A stretch of DNA of 64,000 nt, from assembly GCA_022799355.1 (NCBI GenBank), contig JAAWOG010000004.1:1-64000 (forward strand), read 5' to 3'. The first letter of the stretch is position 1, and each line of letters starts with the position of its first letter. Source of the DNA: Lachnospiraceae bacterium (lineage in GTDB: Bacteria; Bacillota; Clostridia; Lachnospirales; Lachnospiraceae). Position numbers and translations under genes: made by a program. Shown in pieces: positions 1 through 8,082 of this stretch. Under the pieces are notes generated by a model, which saw only the letters and a program-made list of their open reading frames with translations, had not been told where the DNA came from and did not search any database.

Positions 1-142
1 ATGGGCTTATTAAAGTTACCCTTTTTTACATCAACTACTTGATAAAAACTTTTTAAACATTTTTTATTTTACCTATTGACATTTCTTAGCTGGACTTTTT
101 CCTTGTCATTGCCGCTCAGTTTCCCACGTCACTTCCTCCTCC

Positions 143-198
143 GCCGTTAGTTCAGGGCAGGGGCGAATCGTTACCTGCCCTGAACTAACGGCTTTTTT
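143..198 (+). terminator. Strong hairpin terminator at left edge
   Basis: A perfect 19-bp inverted repeat (arms 143-161 and 174-192, 12-nt loop) is followed on the plus strand by six T residues (193-198). This is a textbook intrinsic terminator for a plus-strand gene lying left of the window. On the minus strand the hairpin lies just past the end of the alcohol dehydrogenase gene but has no T-run there, so it may only act as a 3' stabiliser for that operon. Bases 1-142 are AT-rich and I see no gene in them. Confidence 0.8.
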
Positions 199-208
199 AC
201 CCAAATCG

Positions 209-1345
209 TCACAGGCAGCTCTGATAAACCTCCCGAATCTCCTCCCTGCTCAGCGGTACATAACTGTTTTTTAAAAGCCTCTGCTGATGATCAACCGTAC
301 TTTGAGCAAACGGAACAATATCCTCCCGCAGGGCACCGTACTCCGCCATCTTTTTTGCCGGAAGCACTTTCTCCAGCAGTTCTTCCAACATGCCCAACGG
401 ATTCCCCGCACAGGCCGTCCCGCAGAAACCGCCCTCAGCCAGGCATTCCCTCAGAATGTCTTTCAGCTTATTAAGCTTTCCTCCCGGAGCCTTCTTTTCG
501 TACAGCTTCAGAACCGGAACAAAGAACTGATAATTGCTCTCACCGTGAGGCACATGATATTTCCCGCCGATCGCGTAAGCCATCGCATGGACCGCGCCGC
601 AGCCGTTATTGGAAAAGCCTATCCCCGCCATATTGCTGGCAATCAGATAATCCTCCGCATCATCTTTCCACACATCCCGGCCTTTTGCCGCAATCCTGCA
701 GTATCCCTTCAGGATCATTCTGACCGCCTTTATGGAATACATTTCGGAAAAATCGGTGGCTGCCGGGTTCAGGTAAGATTCCACCGCATGAACCAGCGCA
801 TCGATGGAACTGGTGGCAAACACTTTATACGGAAGGCTTTCCAGAAACTCCGGGATCAGCACCGCCGCATCCGCAAACATCGCCGGGGAAACCATTCCCT
901 GCTTTGTTCCCATTTTTGTCCTGTTCAGGACGGAGATATTCGTAACCTCACTGCCCGTCCCGCAGGTAGTCGGTATAATAATCAGTTCTTTCCCCTTTTT
1001 CAGCGATGCCATATTCTGATACATCTCATCGATCGTCTCACCGCCTTTCACCGCCAGCACTTTGGCGATATCGATGATCGTGCCGCCGCCTACCGCGATG
1101 ATCCTCCGCGCATCATATTTTCGCACTTCCTCCAAAATAGCCTCTGCCATCACATCGGTGGGCTCACCTGTCCCATATTTCTCCTGAAAAACCACCCCGC
1201 ACTGCAGGCCTTTTGCCGCCATGATCGGATTATATATATATTCATTTGTTAAAATTACGTCGCTTTTCCCTAACTCGTACTCTGCCGCAAATTCCTGAAA
1301 GGTATTACAAAATTGAATCTCAGGTTTTATAAAAAACTGATTCAT
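209..1345 (-). CDS. Iron-containing alcohol dehydrogenase, 4-hydroxybutyrate dehydrogenase-like
   Basis: This 378-residue group III iron-dependent alcohol dehydrogenase closely resembles clostridial 4-hydroxybutyrate dehydrogenase, including the KYGTGEP and IIPTTCGTGSEVTNIS segments as I remember them. The NAD-binding GGGT is at residues 86-89. The expected metal ligands are D182, H186, H253 and H267 (the last in HVPHGE). The start is the ATG at 1345: a GGAGG lies 8 nt upstream, and the longer reading would begin at a GTG inside the ribosome-binding site. It is the last gene of the TRAP operon. It probably interconverts an acidic or anionic aldehyde and its alcohol; in this context the substrate may be an aldehyde released by the upstream transaldolase-like protein rather than succinate semialdehyde. 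That link is inference. Confidence 0.85.
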   Translation of the reverse strand: MNQFFIKPEIQFCNTFQEFAAEYELGKSDVILTNEYIYNPIMAAKGLQCGVVFQEKYGTGEPTDVMAEAILEEVRKYDARRIIAVGGGTIIDIAKVLAVKGGETIDEMYQNMASLKKGKELIIIPTTCGTGSEVTNISVLNRTKMGTKQGMVSPAMFADAAVLIPEFLESLPYKVFATSSIDALVHAVESYLNPAATDFSEMYSIKAVRMILKGYCRIAAKGRDVWKDDAEDYLIASNMAGIGFSNNGCGAVHAMAYAIGGKYHVPHGESNYQFFVPVLKLYEKKAPGGKLNKLKDILRECLAEGGFCGTACAGNPLGMLEELLEKVLPAKKMAEYGALREDIVPFAQSTVDHQQRLLKNSYVPLSREEIREVYQSCL

Positions 1346-1371
1346 AGTTATTTCCTCCACATAGGCGCAGA

Positions 1372-2457
1372 TTACCTTCCCAGCTTTTCTCTCACAAGAG
1401 ATACTATTTCTTCACCTGCCACATCCGCTTTTTCATCCCAAATCACTTTTCCGGCTTCCGTGAATGCCGCTCTCTGTTCTTCTGACAGATGTGTCACTTC
1501 CACACCGGAATTCTCTATGCTGTCCCATGCCTTCGCTTCTGTCTCCGCACATAACTTTCGTACGTTTGTCACAAAATTATCCATCTCCTCATCTACGATC
1601 TTCTGCAGATCCTCCGGCAGAGAGTTATAGAAATCACGATTGATAAATACGATCTGCAGGTTCGCATTCGGATTGACATCCGTCGCAAATTTCTGAACCT
1701 CACTGAACTTATTCAGATCAAACAGTGTCGAAGCCACGAACGCTCCGTCAACGGTGCCCTGCTGCAGCGCACTGAACACTTCTCCCCAGGCCATGGGTGT
1801 TGCGTTTCCTCCCAGTGCATTGATCGTAGATACATACAGTTCCGCCGTGGAAGTACGAATCTTAAGCCCTGACAAATCTTCTGGCGATGCAACCGCACGC
1901 TTGCTGTTACAGATAAGCTGCCATGAATTTACATAATTAGAATACACTTTCAGCGAAGAGTTTTCCTCTATCTGTGCGGAAACATCACTCCAGAAATCCG
2001 GATCGTCCATGATCTGGTACATTTCCTCCGAGGACTGGAATAAAAACGGATAATCCCAGATGTAAAGCGCCTTTACGCCGATGCTCTCCGCTAGTGTATA
2101 GTTCGGGCAGTTCCCGATCTGTGCCGAATTGGACGCCACAAGCTGTAGTGTTTCCGTATCACCCGAACTGATTGTTCCGCCGCTGTACACCTCCACCTGA
2201 ATCCGCCCCTCGGAACGTTCCTCAAGCGCCTCTTCCAGCATATGGTAGGCAATCACCTGAGGATCGCTCTCATTCTGTGTCTGTGGAATAATAATTGTAT
2301 AGGTTTCACCTTCACTTGTATTTTCTTCCCCTTTAGCTGTCTCCGCCGCTGCCGTACTCTCCTCTGCTTTTGGCGCCTCCTGTGCCTTTCCGCACCCCGC
2401 TGTCACAAGCATTGTCAAAACCAGCAAAACCACCGTCAATGTTCTTTTTTTCTTCAT
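1372..2457 (-). CDS. dctP: TRAP transporter substrate-binding lipoprotein (DctP family)
   Basis: This is a 361-residue extracytoplasmic binding protein of a tripartite ATP-independent (TRAP) transporter. A signal peptide ends in a lipobox with the lipid-modified cysteine at C22, followed by an Ala/Glu-rich linker to about residue 50. The DctP fold follows, with the family-typical segment SPEDLSGLKIR carrying the conserved arginine (R201) that normally salt-bridges the carboxylate or other anionic group of the ligand. A GGAGG sits 10 nt before the ATG. It should deliver an organic acid, sugar acid or sulfonate to the DctQM membrane complex encoded upstream. A 125-nt gap separates it from dctM and holds a small 7-bp hairpin (2489-2513), which may allow the binding protein to be expressed at a different level. 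Confidence 0.9.
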   Translation of the reverse strand: MKKKRTLTVVLLVLTMLVTAGCGKAQEAPKAEESTAAAETAKGEENTSEGETYTIIIPQTQNESDPQVIAYHMLEEALEERSEGRIQVEVYSGGTISSGDTETLQLVASNSAQIGNCPNYTLAESIGVKALYIWDYPFLFQSSEEMYQIMDDPDFWSDVSAQIEENSSLKVYSNYVNSWQLICNSKRAVASPEDLSGLKIRTSTAELYVSTINALGGNATPMAWGEVFSALQQGTVDGAFVASTLFDLNKFSEVQKFATDVNPNANLQIVFINRDFYNSLPEDLQKIVDEEMDNFVTNVRKLCAETEAKAWDSIENSGVEVTHLSEEQRAAFTEAGKVIWDEKADVAGEEIVSLVREKLGR

Positions 2458-2582
2458 ACTGCTTTATCCTCCTGATATTTAGGTATCAAATGCCGATCCC
2501 TATCTCCGGCATTCTTCTCATTTTAAGTTTCCCGAATGAAAATAATAATATTTCTCAAAACCGCCGCATCTTATACTGCTGC

Positions 2583-3863
2583 TTAGCTGACAAGAAACAG
2601 TGTTAACTGTGGAACAAAAGTAATCAACATCAAATCAATAATTAAAATCACAATAAATTTCATCACCCATCCCAGTAAAGCCTCCATCTTCGTATCCGCC
2701 AGTTTGGACGCGATAAACAAATTGAGTCCCACCGGAGGCGTCACCAGCCCTATCGCCAGATTGACACACATGATCAGACCGAAATGAATCGGATCTACCC
2801 CAACGGACTGTGCGATCGGCAGCAACAGCGGTGTAAAGATAAATACTGCTGCCAATGTTTCCAGAAACATACCGGCAATAAACAGGATCACATTAAATAA
2901 CAGTAAGATCACGATCCTGCTGCTTGTTATGGATGTGATAGCCCCTGCAATGGCATTCGGTACCCCCATCAACGTCAGCACCCGTCCAAAAGCCAGCGCG
3001 ATACTCGCCATGATCAGGCACATCCCGGTAGTCTTCACGGTATTGTTCAGACACTGAATAAACTTTTTCAGGTCCATCTCCCTGTAAATAAAGACACTTA
3101 CAAATAATCCCCAGACACAGGCAACCACTGCCGCCTCGGTGGGTGTGAATATTCCGCCGTAAATACCTCCGAGGATAATGATCGGAACAAGCAGCCCCCA
3201 GATCGCGGACAAGAACTCTTTTCCCAGTGCTCTCCAGTCAAATTTTCCTTCCCGCTTCGCCGGCTGAAAATGATGTTTTTTGGATACCGCAAAGTTCAGC
3301 AGCATCAGAGATAACGTCATCAAAAGCCCCGGTCCTATTCCTGCCGTAAAGAGCTTGGTTATGGAAACTCCCGCCGTGATCCCGTACATCACCATCGGAA
3401 GGCTGGGTGGAATGATCGGCCCCAATGTTGCGCTGGATGCGGCAAGTGCTCCCGCATAGTTCTTATCATACTTTTCCCTGATCATGGCCGGTACCATAAT
3501 ACCGCCTACCGCCGCAACCGTAGCAACCCCAGAACCGGAAATAGCCGCAAAAATCGCGCATACAAACACCGTGATATACCCTAACGATCCGCTGGTCCTT
3601 CCGAATATCGTATTCGCAAAAGAAACCAGCCTCTCGGCAATTCCTCCGATACAAAGTATCTCGCCCACCAGAATAAAGAACGGTACTGCCAGCAGGGTGA
3701 AAGAATCGCTTCCGGCATAGAGCACTTGTATATAGTAAGACATCGGCACAATTTCAAATGCCACAATCCCTACCATTGATGCGATTCCCAGCGAAAAGAC
3801 GATGGGAACACCCAAAAATACACAGACCATAAAAACAATAAAGATAATCAGTCCCGGATTCAT
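2583..3863 (-). CDS. dctM: TRAP transporter large permease (DctM family)
   Basis: This 426-residue polytopic protein has about 11-12 hydrophobic segments and the DctM signatures, for example SGSGVATVAAVGGIMVPAM near the middle of the first half and GLVTPPVGLNLFIAS near the C-terminus. It is the sodium-coupled transport subunit that takes substrate from DctP. Its first 4 nt overlap the end of dctQ (ATGA), implying translational coupling. Length and layout are normal for the family. Confidence 0.93.
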   Translation of the reverse strand: MNPGLIIFIVFMVCVFLGVPIVFSLGIASMVGIVAFEIVPMSYYIQVLYAGSDSFTLLAVPFFILVGEILCIGGIAERLVSFANTIFGRTSGSLGYITVFVCAIFAAISGSGVATVAAVGGIMVPAMIREKYDKNYAGALAASSATLGPIIPPSLPMVMYGITAGVSITKLFTAGIGPGLLMTLSLMLLNFAVSKKHHFQPAKREGKFDWRALGKEFLSAIWGLLVPIIILGGIYGGIFTPTEAAVVACVWGLFVSVFIYREMDLKKFIQCLNNTVKTTGMCLIMASIALAFGRVLTLMGVPNAIAGAITSITSSRIVILLLFNVILFIAGMFLETLAAVFIFTPLLLPIAQSVGVDPIHFGLIMCVNLAIGLVTPPVGLNLFIASKLADTKMEALLGWVMKFIVILIIDLMLITFVPQLTLFLVS

Positions 3864-4369
3864 CCCTCATCCTCCTTTCCATTCCTTCTCTTTTCCAGAA
3901 ACCCTTTCAGTTTCCCGCATTTCACCTGTACCATACGAATATCCATCAGTAAAAATCCAAGGGGTATCGCCGCATAAATATAGCCGATCGGAATCTTTAA
4001 GCCGGGAGCGATGCTTCCCATTGAAAAGATCTCCTTCGTGTAGAAAGTGCTGACATAGACCATCAGCAGGTTAAACAAAAACCATATCCCGTCCCCTATC
4101 TCCAGGATAATCGGACGTATCTTCTTCGGCCAGATCAAGAGAGCCGCATCGATCCGTATATGCGCTTCATTTTTTACTGCGAAACTTGTCCCCAGAAAGA
4201 TCAGCCAGATCAGACAGTAACGTCCCACTTCCTCCGACCAGCTTGTCGCATTGTCAAACACATACCGCAGAACCACCTGAACGAAAAGAACCACCAATGA
4301 TACAACCAACGTAACATAACATATATACAGTTCAAAATTGTCTATCACTTTTAATATTGCTTTCTTCAT
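3860..4369 (-). CDS. dctQ: TRAP transporter small permease (DctQ family)
   Basis: This 169-residue protein has four predicted transmembrane helices (about residues 15-35, 47-67, 88-108 and 128-148) and the DctQ-type segment WSEEVGRYCLIWLIFLGTS. It forms the membrane complex with DctM. The C-terminus is a basic, charged tail. It follows the transaldolase-like gene after 30 nt and overlaps dctM by 4 nt. A separate Q and M pair rather than a fused QM protein is the standard arrangement. Confidence 0.9.
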   Translation of the reverse strand: MKKAILKVIDNFELYICYVTLVVSLVVLFVQVVLRYVFDNATSWSEEVGRYCLIWLIFLGTSFAVKNEAHIRIDAALLIWPKKIRPIILEIGDGIWFLFNLLMVYVSTFYTKEIFSMGSIAPGLKIPIGYIYAAIPLGFLLMDIRMVQVKCGKLKGFLEKRRNGKEDEG

Positions 4370-4399
4370 GAACCCTCCTTACATAAGCCCTTTGCTGTC

Positions 4400-5710
4400 T
4401 TATCCCCTGCCTGACACGCTGTTTAAAAAGGAACGCTGGTATGTGTAAATAGTCGGCGAACTGGTAAACCTTCCGAAATAGCCGGGCTCACAGGTAAGAA
4501 CTATACGCTGTTTCATATCCGCAAATTCCGGTTCCACAGATAACTTGTCAATATCGTAATACATCTGGTCACTCTTTGTATTACATACGATCAGACGTGT
4601 ATCCGGCAGATTCGCCTGTTTCAGTACCCGCAGACTGTGGCGGACACTGTCCAGCCCGTCATACCCTTCCTTGGAATAGTAATTCCGATAACGGACAAGC
4701 CTCCTTGCCTTTTCCTCCGCACCCGCAAGATCCGTATCATCTGATGAGAGCATATCCGATTTCATCATATAGTCATGCAGCATCTTACGGTATACGGCAT
4801 CCCCGGTCTTATCCAGATTATCGATATGGCTCGCAAGACCGCTTGTCTGATCGTGTCTTTTTTCCACGAAAGCATTGATAAAATATGGTTTTGCAAGTAG
4901 TGCCAGCGCCGTCTGATGAGGTTCCCCCATCAAGGTAAAATTCACCTTATACCCCTTTTCCTGAAGCCGGTATGCCAGATTATGCCCATAGAAGAAATCT
5001 TTAGACGTCCCTTCCTCAACCGCAGGATATTTTCCCTTTAAAAAGTCTTCCACATTTCCAGGATTCAGCGGTCCCGTATGCGGCACTTTTACCACCAAAC
5101 GGTAAGAAGTGAGAATTTCCTCAAAACGGGCGACTTCTTCCTTCAGCTTCTCTTCCGGCGCAAACGGATCATCAAATTCAACACTGATATCCACTCCTGC
5201 CCCAACCAGCCTTCCAAGTTCTTCCAGCACCTCATAGCGGTCTTTAAACTGATTGTTTTTGTTTGCCTTCGGATTGTTTAAAAACTGTTCATAAATGATT
5301 GCCGGATTGGTCGTCAGGTTGGCAATAAAGTATTTCATGGTCTCTACTTCAAACGGATTTGCCGTATTGGCAGAAAACAGCATATTTGTCGGACGCCGCT
5401 TCCCGTTTTTTTCAAAAGCAATATCACGCACAAGATTAACCCGTACACACCCGTCCTCACCGTATATCAGTTCCTTTCTGAACCCCGCCGGCGTCTCTTT
5501 TTCCGGAACCCGGAATGTTTTTATCACTTTCCGGAATTCATCCGTTACACCCACGTATTTCATGTAGGCTGACAAATCCATAAAATCTTTCAGTGGCAGT
5601 TCCGTATCGCAGATCCGTTCATACAGCTCTGTTTCGGTCCCCTCAGCCACCGATAGCTGACCGGTACGCACCAGTGCGCTTATGGTACAGCTTGTTTCCC
5701 TAAACTTCAT
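4400..5710 (-). CDS. Transaldolase-superfamily protein with N- and C-terminal extensions
   Basis: This is a 436-residue protein whose middle part (about 108-290) reads as a transaldolase / fructose-6-phosphate aldolase barrel. In order I see SANTAN (113-118), TTNPAI (133-138), SVEFD with E178, VVKVP with the probable Schiff-base lysine K208, VNFTL (256-260) and the FVEKR strand end with R285. The aspartate that normally begins the first motif (ADT or LDT) is replaced by N115. Roughly 105 residues precede the barrel and 140 follow it; ordinary transaldolases are about 220-320 residues in total. It is the first gene of a TRAP-transporter and dehydrogenase operon under a DeoR regulator. A good ribosome-binding site (AAGGAGG, 7 nt) fixes the start. 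Probable role: C-C bond cleavage or a related Schiff-base reaction on the imported compound or its derivative. The substrate is unknown. Confidence 0.7.
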   Translation of the reverse strand: MKFRETSCTISALVRTGQLSVAEGTETELYERICDTELPLKDFMDLSAYMKYVGVTDEFRKVIKTFRVPEKETPAGFRKELIYGEDGCVRVNLVRDIAFEKNGKRRPTNMLFSANTANPFEVETMKYFIANLTTNPAIIYEQFLNNPKANKNNQFKDRYEVLEELGRLVGAGVDISVEFDDPFAPEEKLKEEVARFEEILTSYRLVVKVPHTGPLNPGNVEDFLKGKYPAVEEGTSKDFFYGHNLAYRLQEKGYKVNFTLMGEPHQTALALLAKPYFINAFVEKRHDQTSGLASHIDNLDKTGDAVYRKMLHDYMMKSDMLSSDDTDLAGAEEKARRLVRYRNYYSKEGYDGLDSVRHSLRVLKQANLPDTRLIVCNTKSDQMYYDIDKLSVEPEFADMKQRIVLTCEPGYFGRFTSSPTIYTYQRSFLNSVSGRG

Positions 5711-5740
5711 TTTGCATCCTCCTTTATCTTATTATAGTTT

Positions 5741-5789
5741 GTTAAAGTTCGTTTTGTATTTATAAAATAAACTTTAACGCACTTTAAAG
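5741..5789. promoter_or_regulatory. Candidate DeoR-type operator
   Basis: A perfect 9-bp inverted repeat GTTAAAGTT (5741-5749) and AACTTTAAC (5770-5778) is followed at once by a third related half-site ACTTTAAAG (5781-5789). The sites lie between the divergent DeoR gene and the transaldolase/TRAP operon and overlap that operon's probable -10 element. DeoR-family proteins typically bind repeated half-sites in such positions. That the neighbouring DeoR protein is the ligand is inference. Confidence 0.6.
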
Positions 5790-5799
5790 AGAAAGTCAA
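5771..5799 (-). promoter_or_regulatory. Probable promoter of the transaldolase/TRAP operon
   Basis: On the minus strand TTGACT (5794-5799) and TAAAGT (5771-5776) are separated by 17 nt, matching a sigma-A promoter. The -10 box lies inside the second operator half-site, consistent with repression by occlusion. Confidence 0.5.
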
Positions 5800-5890
5800 G
5801 TACTTTATTTGTTTTTTATAGTATTTTTCCCTTGTATTATTGAAAAGAAACTGATATGCTTATAAAAAACAGAAAAAGAAGGTAAACGCC

Positions 5891-6664
5891 TTGAGAATGA
5901 AAGAAAAACGTCTTGAAGAAATCACAAAATTCCTCGGTTCAAACGGCAGTGCCGAAGTATCACAGCTCAGCGCACTCCTTAAAGTGACTGAAAAAACCAT
6001 TCGTCAGGATCTCGTGGCTCTGGAAGAAAAAGGAATCCTGGAACGTGTCCACGGCGGTGCAAAAATAAAAAACAATATAAACGATATCTACCCGTTCCCC
6101 AAAAGAAGAAGGGATCAGAACCTGCAGTCCAAGCGCTCCATTGCCAAAGCCGCCCTCTCTTTTATCGAGGATGGAGATATTCTAATTCTGGACTCCGGTT
6201 CTACCACTTTGGAACTGGCTAAAATACTGGACAAAAAAGTCTCGGTCATAACGAACGATCCCATTATTTCCTATACGCTGATCAGCCGGGATAACGTCCT
6301 TTTATTCTGTACGGGCGGGGAGCTTCGCCGCGAAGGCGGGCTTGCATATACGGGAACAAGCGTGATTAAGGCTTTAGATAAACACCACGCAACAAAATGC
6401 TTTCTGGCCGCCACCGCCTTCGATATCAAGCACGGTGCCATGGTATTTTCTTCCCAGGAGGGTGAGATCAAACGCGCTTATATCGAAGCCAGCGATAAAG
6501 TCTTTTTAATGATCGACCACAGTAAATTCAACCAGTCCGCACTCTATACGTATGCTTCCACCTCAGATATTCAGGACATTATAACGGATACCCAGATAAG
6601 CCGAAAGGATATTGAAGAGCTTCAGGCCAGACATATCAATGTACATATCGCAGAACAGATATAA
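5891..6664 (+). CDS. DeoR/GlpR-family transcriptional regulator
   Basis: This 257-residue regulator has an N-terminal helix-turn-helix (about 5-60, including VSQLSALLKVTEKTIRQDL and the family-typical RVHGGA segment) and a DeoR C-terminal sensor domain with LDSGSTT (about 101-107), a TNDP segment and CTGGELR, which normally recognises a phosphorylated sugar. TTG at 5891 is taken as the start because AAGAAGG lies 8 nt upstream; the next ATG (5897) would be 14 nt away. It is divergent from the transaldolase/TRAP operon and most likely represses it. A phosphosugar inducer would suggest that the operon's substrate is converted to a phosphorylated intermediate somewhere, although the operon has no kinase. 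Confidence 0.85.
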   Translation: MRMKEKRLEEITKFLGSNGSAEVSQLSALLKVTEKTIRQDLVALEEKGILERVHGGAKIKNNINDIYPFPKRRRDQNLQSKRSIAKAALSFIEDGDILILDSGSTTLELAKILDKKVSVITNDPIISYTLISRDNVLLFCTGGELRREGGLAYTGTSVIKALDKHHATKCFLAATAFDIKHGAMVFSSQEGEIKRAYIEASDKVFLMIDHSKFNQSALYTYASTSDIQDIITDTQISRKDIEELQARHINVHIAEQI

Positions 6665-6708
6665 AAAACAGCCAATCGGTCCTTTCCTGAACCGATTGGC
6701 TGTTTTTT
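6663..6708 (+). terminator. Terminator of the DeoR gene (bidirectional)
   Basis: A 13-bp perfect stem (6668-6680 / 6691-6703, 10-nt loop) is flanked by A residues on the left and T residues on the right, immediately after the stop codon of the DeoR gene. Confidence 0.85.
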
Positions 6709-6757
6709 ATTCACTCTTTTACCGCCCCCTACACGGCTGCAAATCGTAACCTGTTCC

Positions 6758-6792
6758 AAAAAGCCCGCCGGCATAAGCTGACGGGCTTTTTC
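6758..6792 (-). terminator. Terminator of the CdaR-FtsEX-EnvC-CtpA operon
   Basis: A hairpin with a 10-bp stem (6758-6767 / 6782-6791) carries a T-run in the minus direction and lies about 20 nt past the ctpA stop codon. It can also work in the plus direction. Confidence 0.75.
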
Positions 6793-6810
6793 CCTGAAAT
6801 ACTTTATATG

Positions 6811-8046
6811 CTATCCATGCAGCCTCTTCCCCAAATACTCCTTAGCTGCCTCCAACTGATTATCGATTCCTTCCTCCCCGTAGTAAGCCTCCGCGTCAAA
6901 CTCCACCACAATGTCCGGCTCAATGCCCTTTCCATGGATATTATTCCCCTTCGGCGTAAAATAGCCGTCGGTGGTGAGTTTTATCGCGGAACCGTCCGAA
7001 AGCGCTATGATCTTCTGGACAATGCCCTTTCCGTAAGTGGTCGTTCCCATAACCGTCCCCACACCATAATCCTTGATCGCGCCTGTCAGCACTTCCGCAG
7101 CGCTGGCGGAACCGCCGTTGACCAGTACCACCATGGGAATCTCTATTTCTTTTTTACCATCGCATGTATACTCCACACGCTTTCCGTTCTTATCCTCCGT
7201 ATAGACCACCAGTCCCTCAGGCAGAATCTGCTGTCCGACGGAAACCACCGCATCCAAAAGCCCGCCGGGATTTCCCCGCAGATCCAGAACCAGCGCCTTT
7301 GCACCGGAGCCCTTTATCACCGCGTACCCTTCCGTAAACTGATCCACCGTCACATCCTTAAACTCCGAAATCGCAATATACCCGATCTCCTCATCCAGCA
7401 TCCGGGTAGAAACCGTGGGGCGGTCCACCTTACGGCGCACCACATCCTGGTCAAAAACTTCTTCTCCCCGCACCAGTGTCAGTGTTACATGGGTACCTTC
7501 CTCACCTTTGATCAGTGCCGTCACCTCATCCAGCGTCATCTGAAATGTCTTTGTGCCATCCACGGCATAGATGATATCTCCCATCCGAAGGTCCGCTTCC
7601 TGAGCCGGTGTTCCTTCGATCACGCCGCTCACATAGGGTGTTTCCGTCTCTTCATCAAGACTCACATAGGCGCCGATGCCATAATATGTCCCCTCGTTTT
7701 TCTCAAGCTGCTCGTCTAACTCCTCCGCAGTGTAATAAGCGGCATATTTATCATCCAGCGCCTCGATCATGCCGTTGCAGATCCCCTTCTGGAGCGCCTC
7801 TTCCTCCGCATCTCCGAAGTAGAATCTTTCGTTAACCATCGTTTCAATGGCTGCTATCTTGCTGATCGTCTCGCTGTTTACGACCGTACCTTCCCCTGAC
7901 ATACCGGAAACAGTCGCCTCTTTTACCCTGTTGTTGTCATATAAAATTTTTCCTGTCCATCCCCCGCAAAACACAAGCGCGGTTGCCAATATACCGGTTA
8001 CAACGCCAACGCCATAGCCGTTTGATTTCTGCTGCTTCCCTTCCAA
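6811..8046 (-). CDS. ctpA: C-terminal processing peptidase, S41 family
   Basis: This 411-residue membrane-anchored serine protease has an N-terminal transmembrane helix (about 11-31), a linker, a PDZ domain (about 120-205) and an S41 catalytic domain. GGSASAAEV with the predicted nucleophile S315 and TYGKGIVQ with the general base K340 give the usual 25-residue Ser-Lys spacing. Such proteases cleave secreted or membrane proteins near their C-termini outside the cell. The gene follows the EnvC-like hydrolase gene after 36 nt, so a role in processing wall hydrolases or their activators is plausible; that is inference from context. Confidence 0.92.
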   Translation of the reverse strand: MEGKQQKSNGYGVGVVTGILATALVFCGGWTGKILYDNNRVKEATVSGMSGEGTVVNSETISKIAAIETMVNERFYFGDAEEEALQKGICNGMIEALDDKYAAYYTAEELDEQLEKNEGTYYGIGAYVSLDEETETPYVSGVIEGTPAQEADLRMGDIIYAVDGTKTFQMTLDEVTALIKGEEGTHVTLTLVRGEEVFDQDVVRRKVDRPTVSTRMLDEEIGYIAISEFKDVTVDQFTEGYAVIKGSGAKALVLDLRGNPGGLLDAVVSVGQQILPEGLVVYTEDKNGKRVEYTCDGKKEIEIPMVVLVNGGSASAAEVLTGAIKDYGVGTVMGTTTYGKGIVQKIIALSDGSAIKLTTDGYFTPKGNNIHGKGIEPDIVVEFDAEAYYGEEGIDNQLEAAKEYLGKRLHG

Positions 8047-8082
8047 AACCGATACGCCACCTTCTTATATAGTTTATATACC

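Noticed and set aside
1-142. A coding start at ATG 1 on the plus strand
   Set aside because: The frame from the first base closes after a few codons and the region is AT-rich without a ribosome-binding site.
287-1252. A 321-codon plus-strand open frame
   Set aside because: It is antisense to the iron alcohol dehydrogenase, whose motifs and metal ligands are intact.
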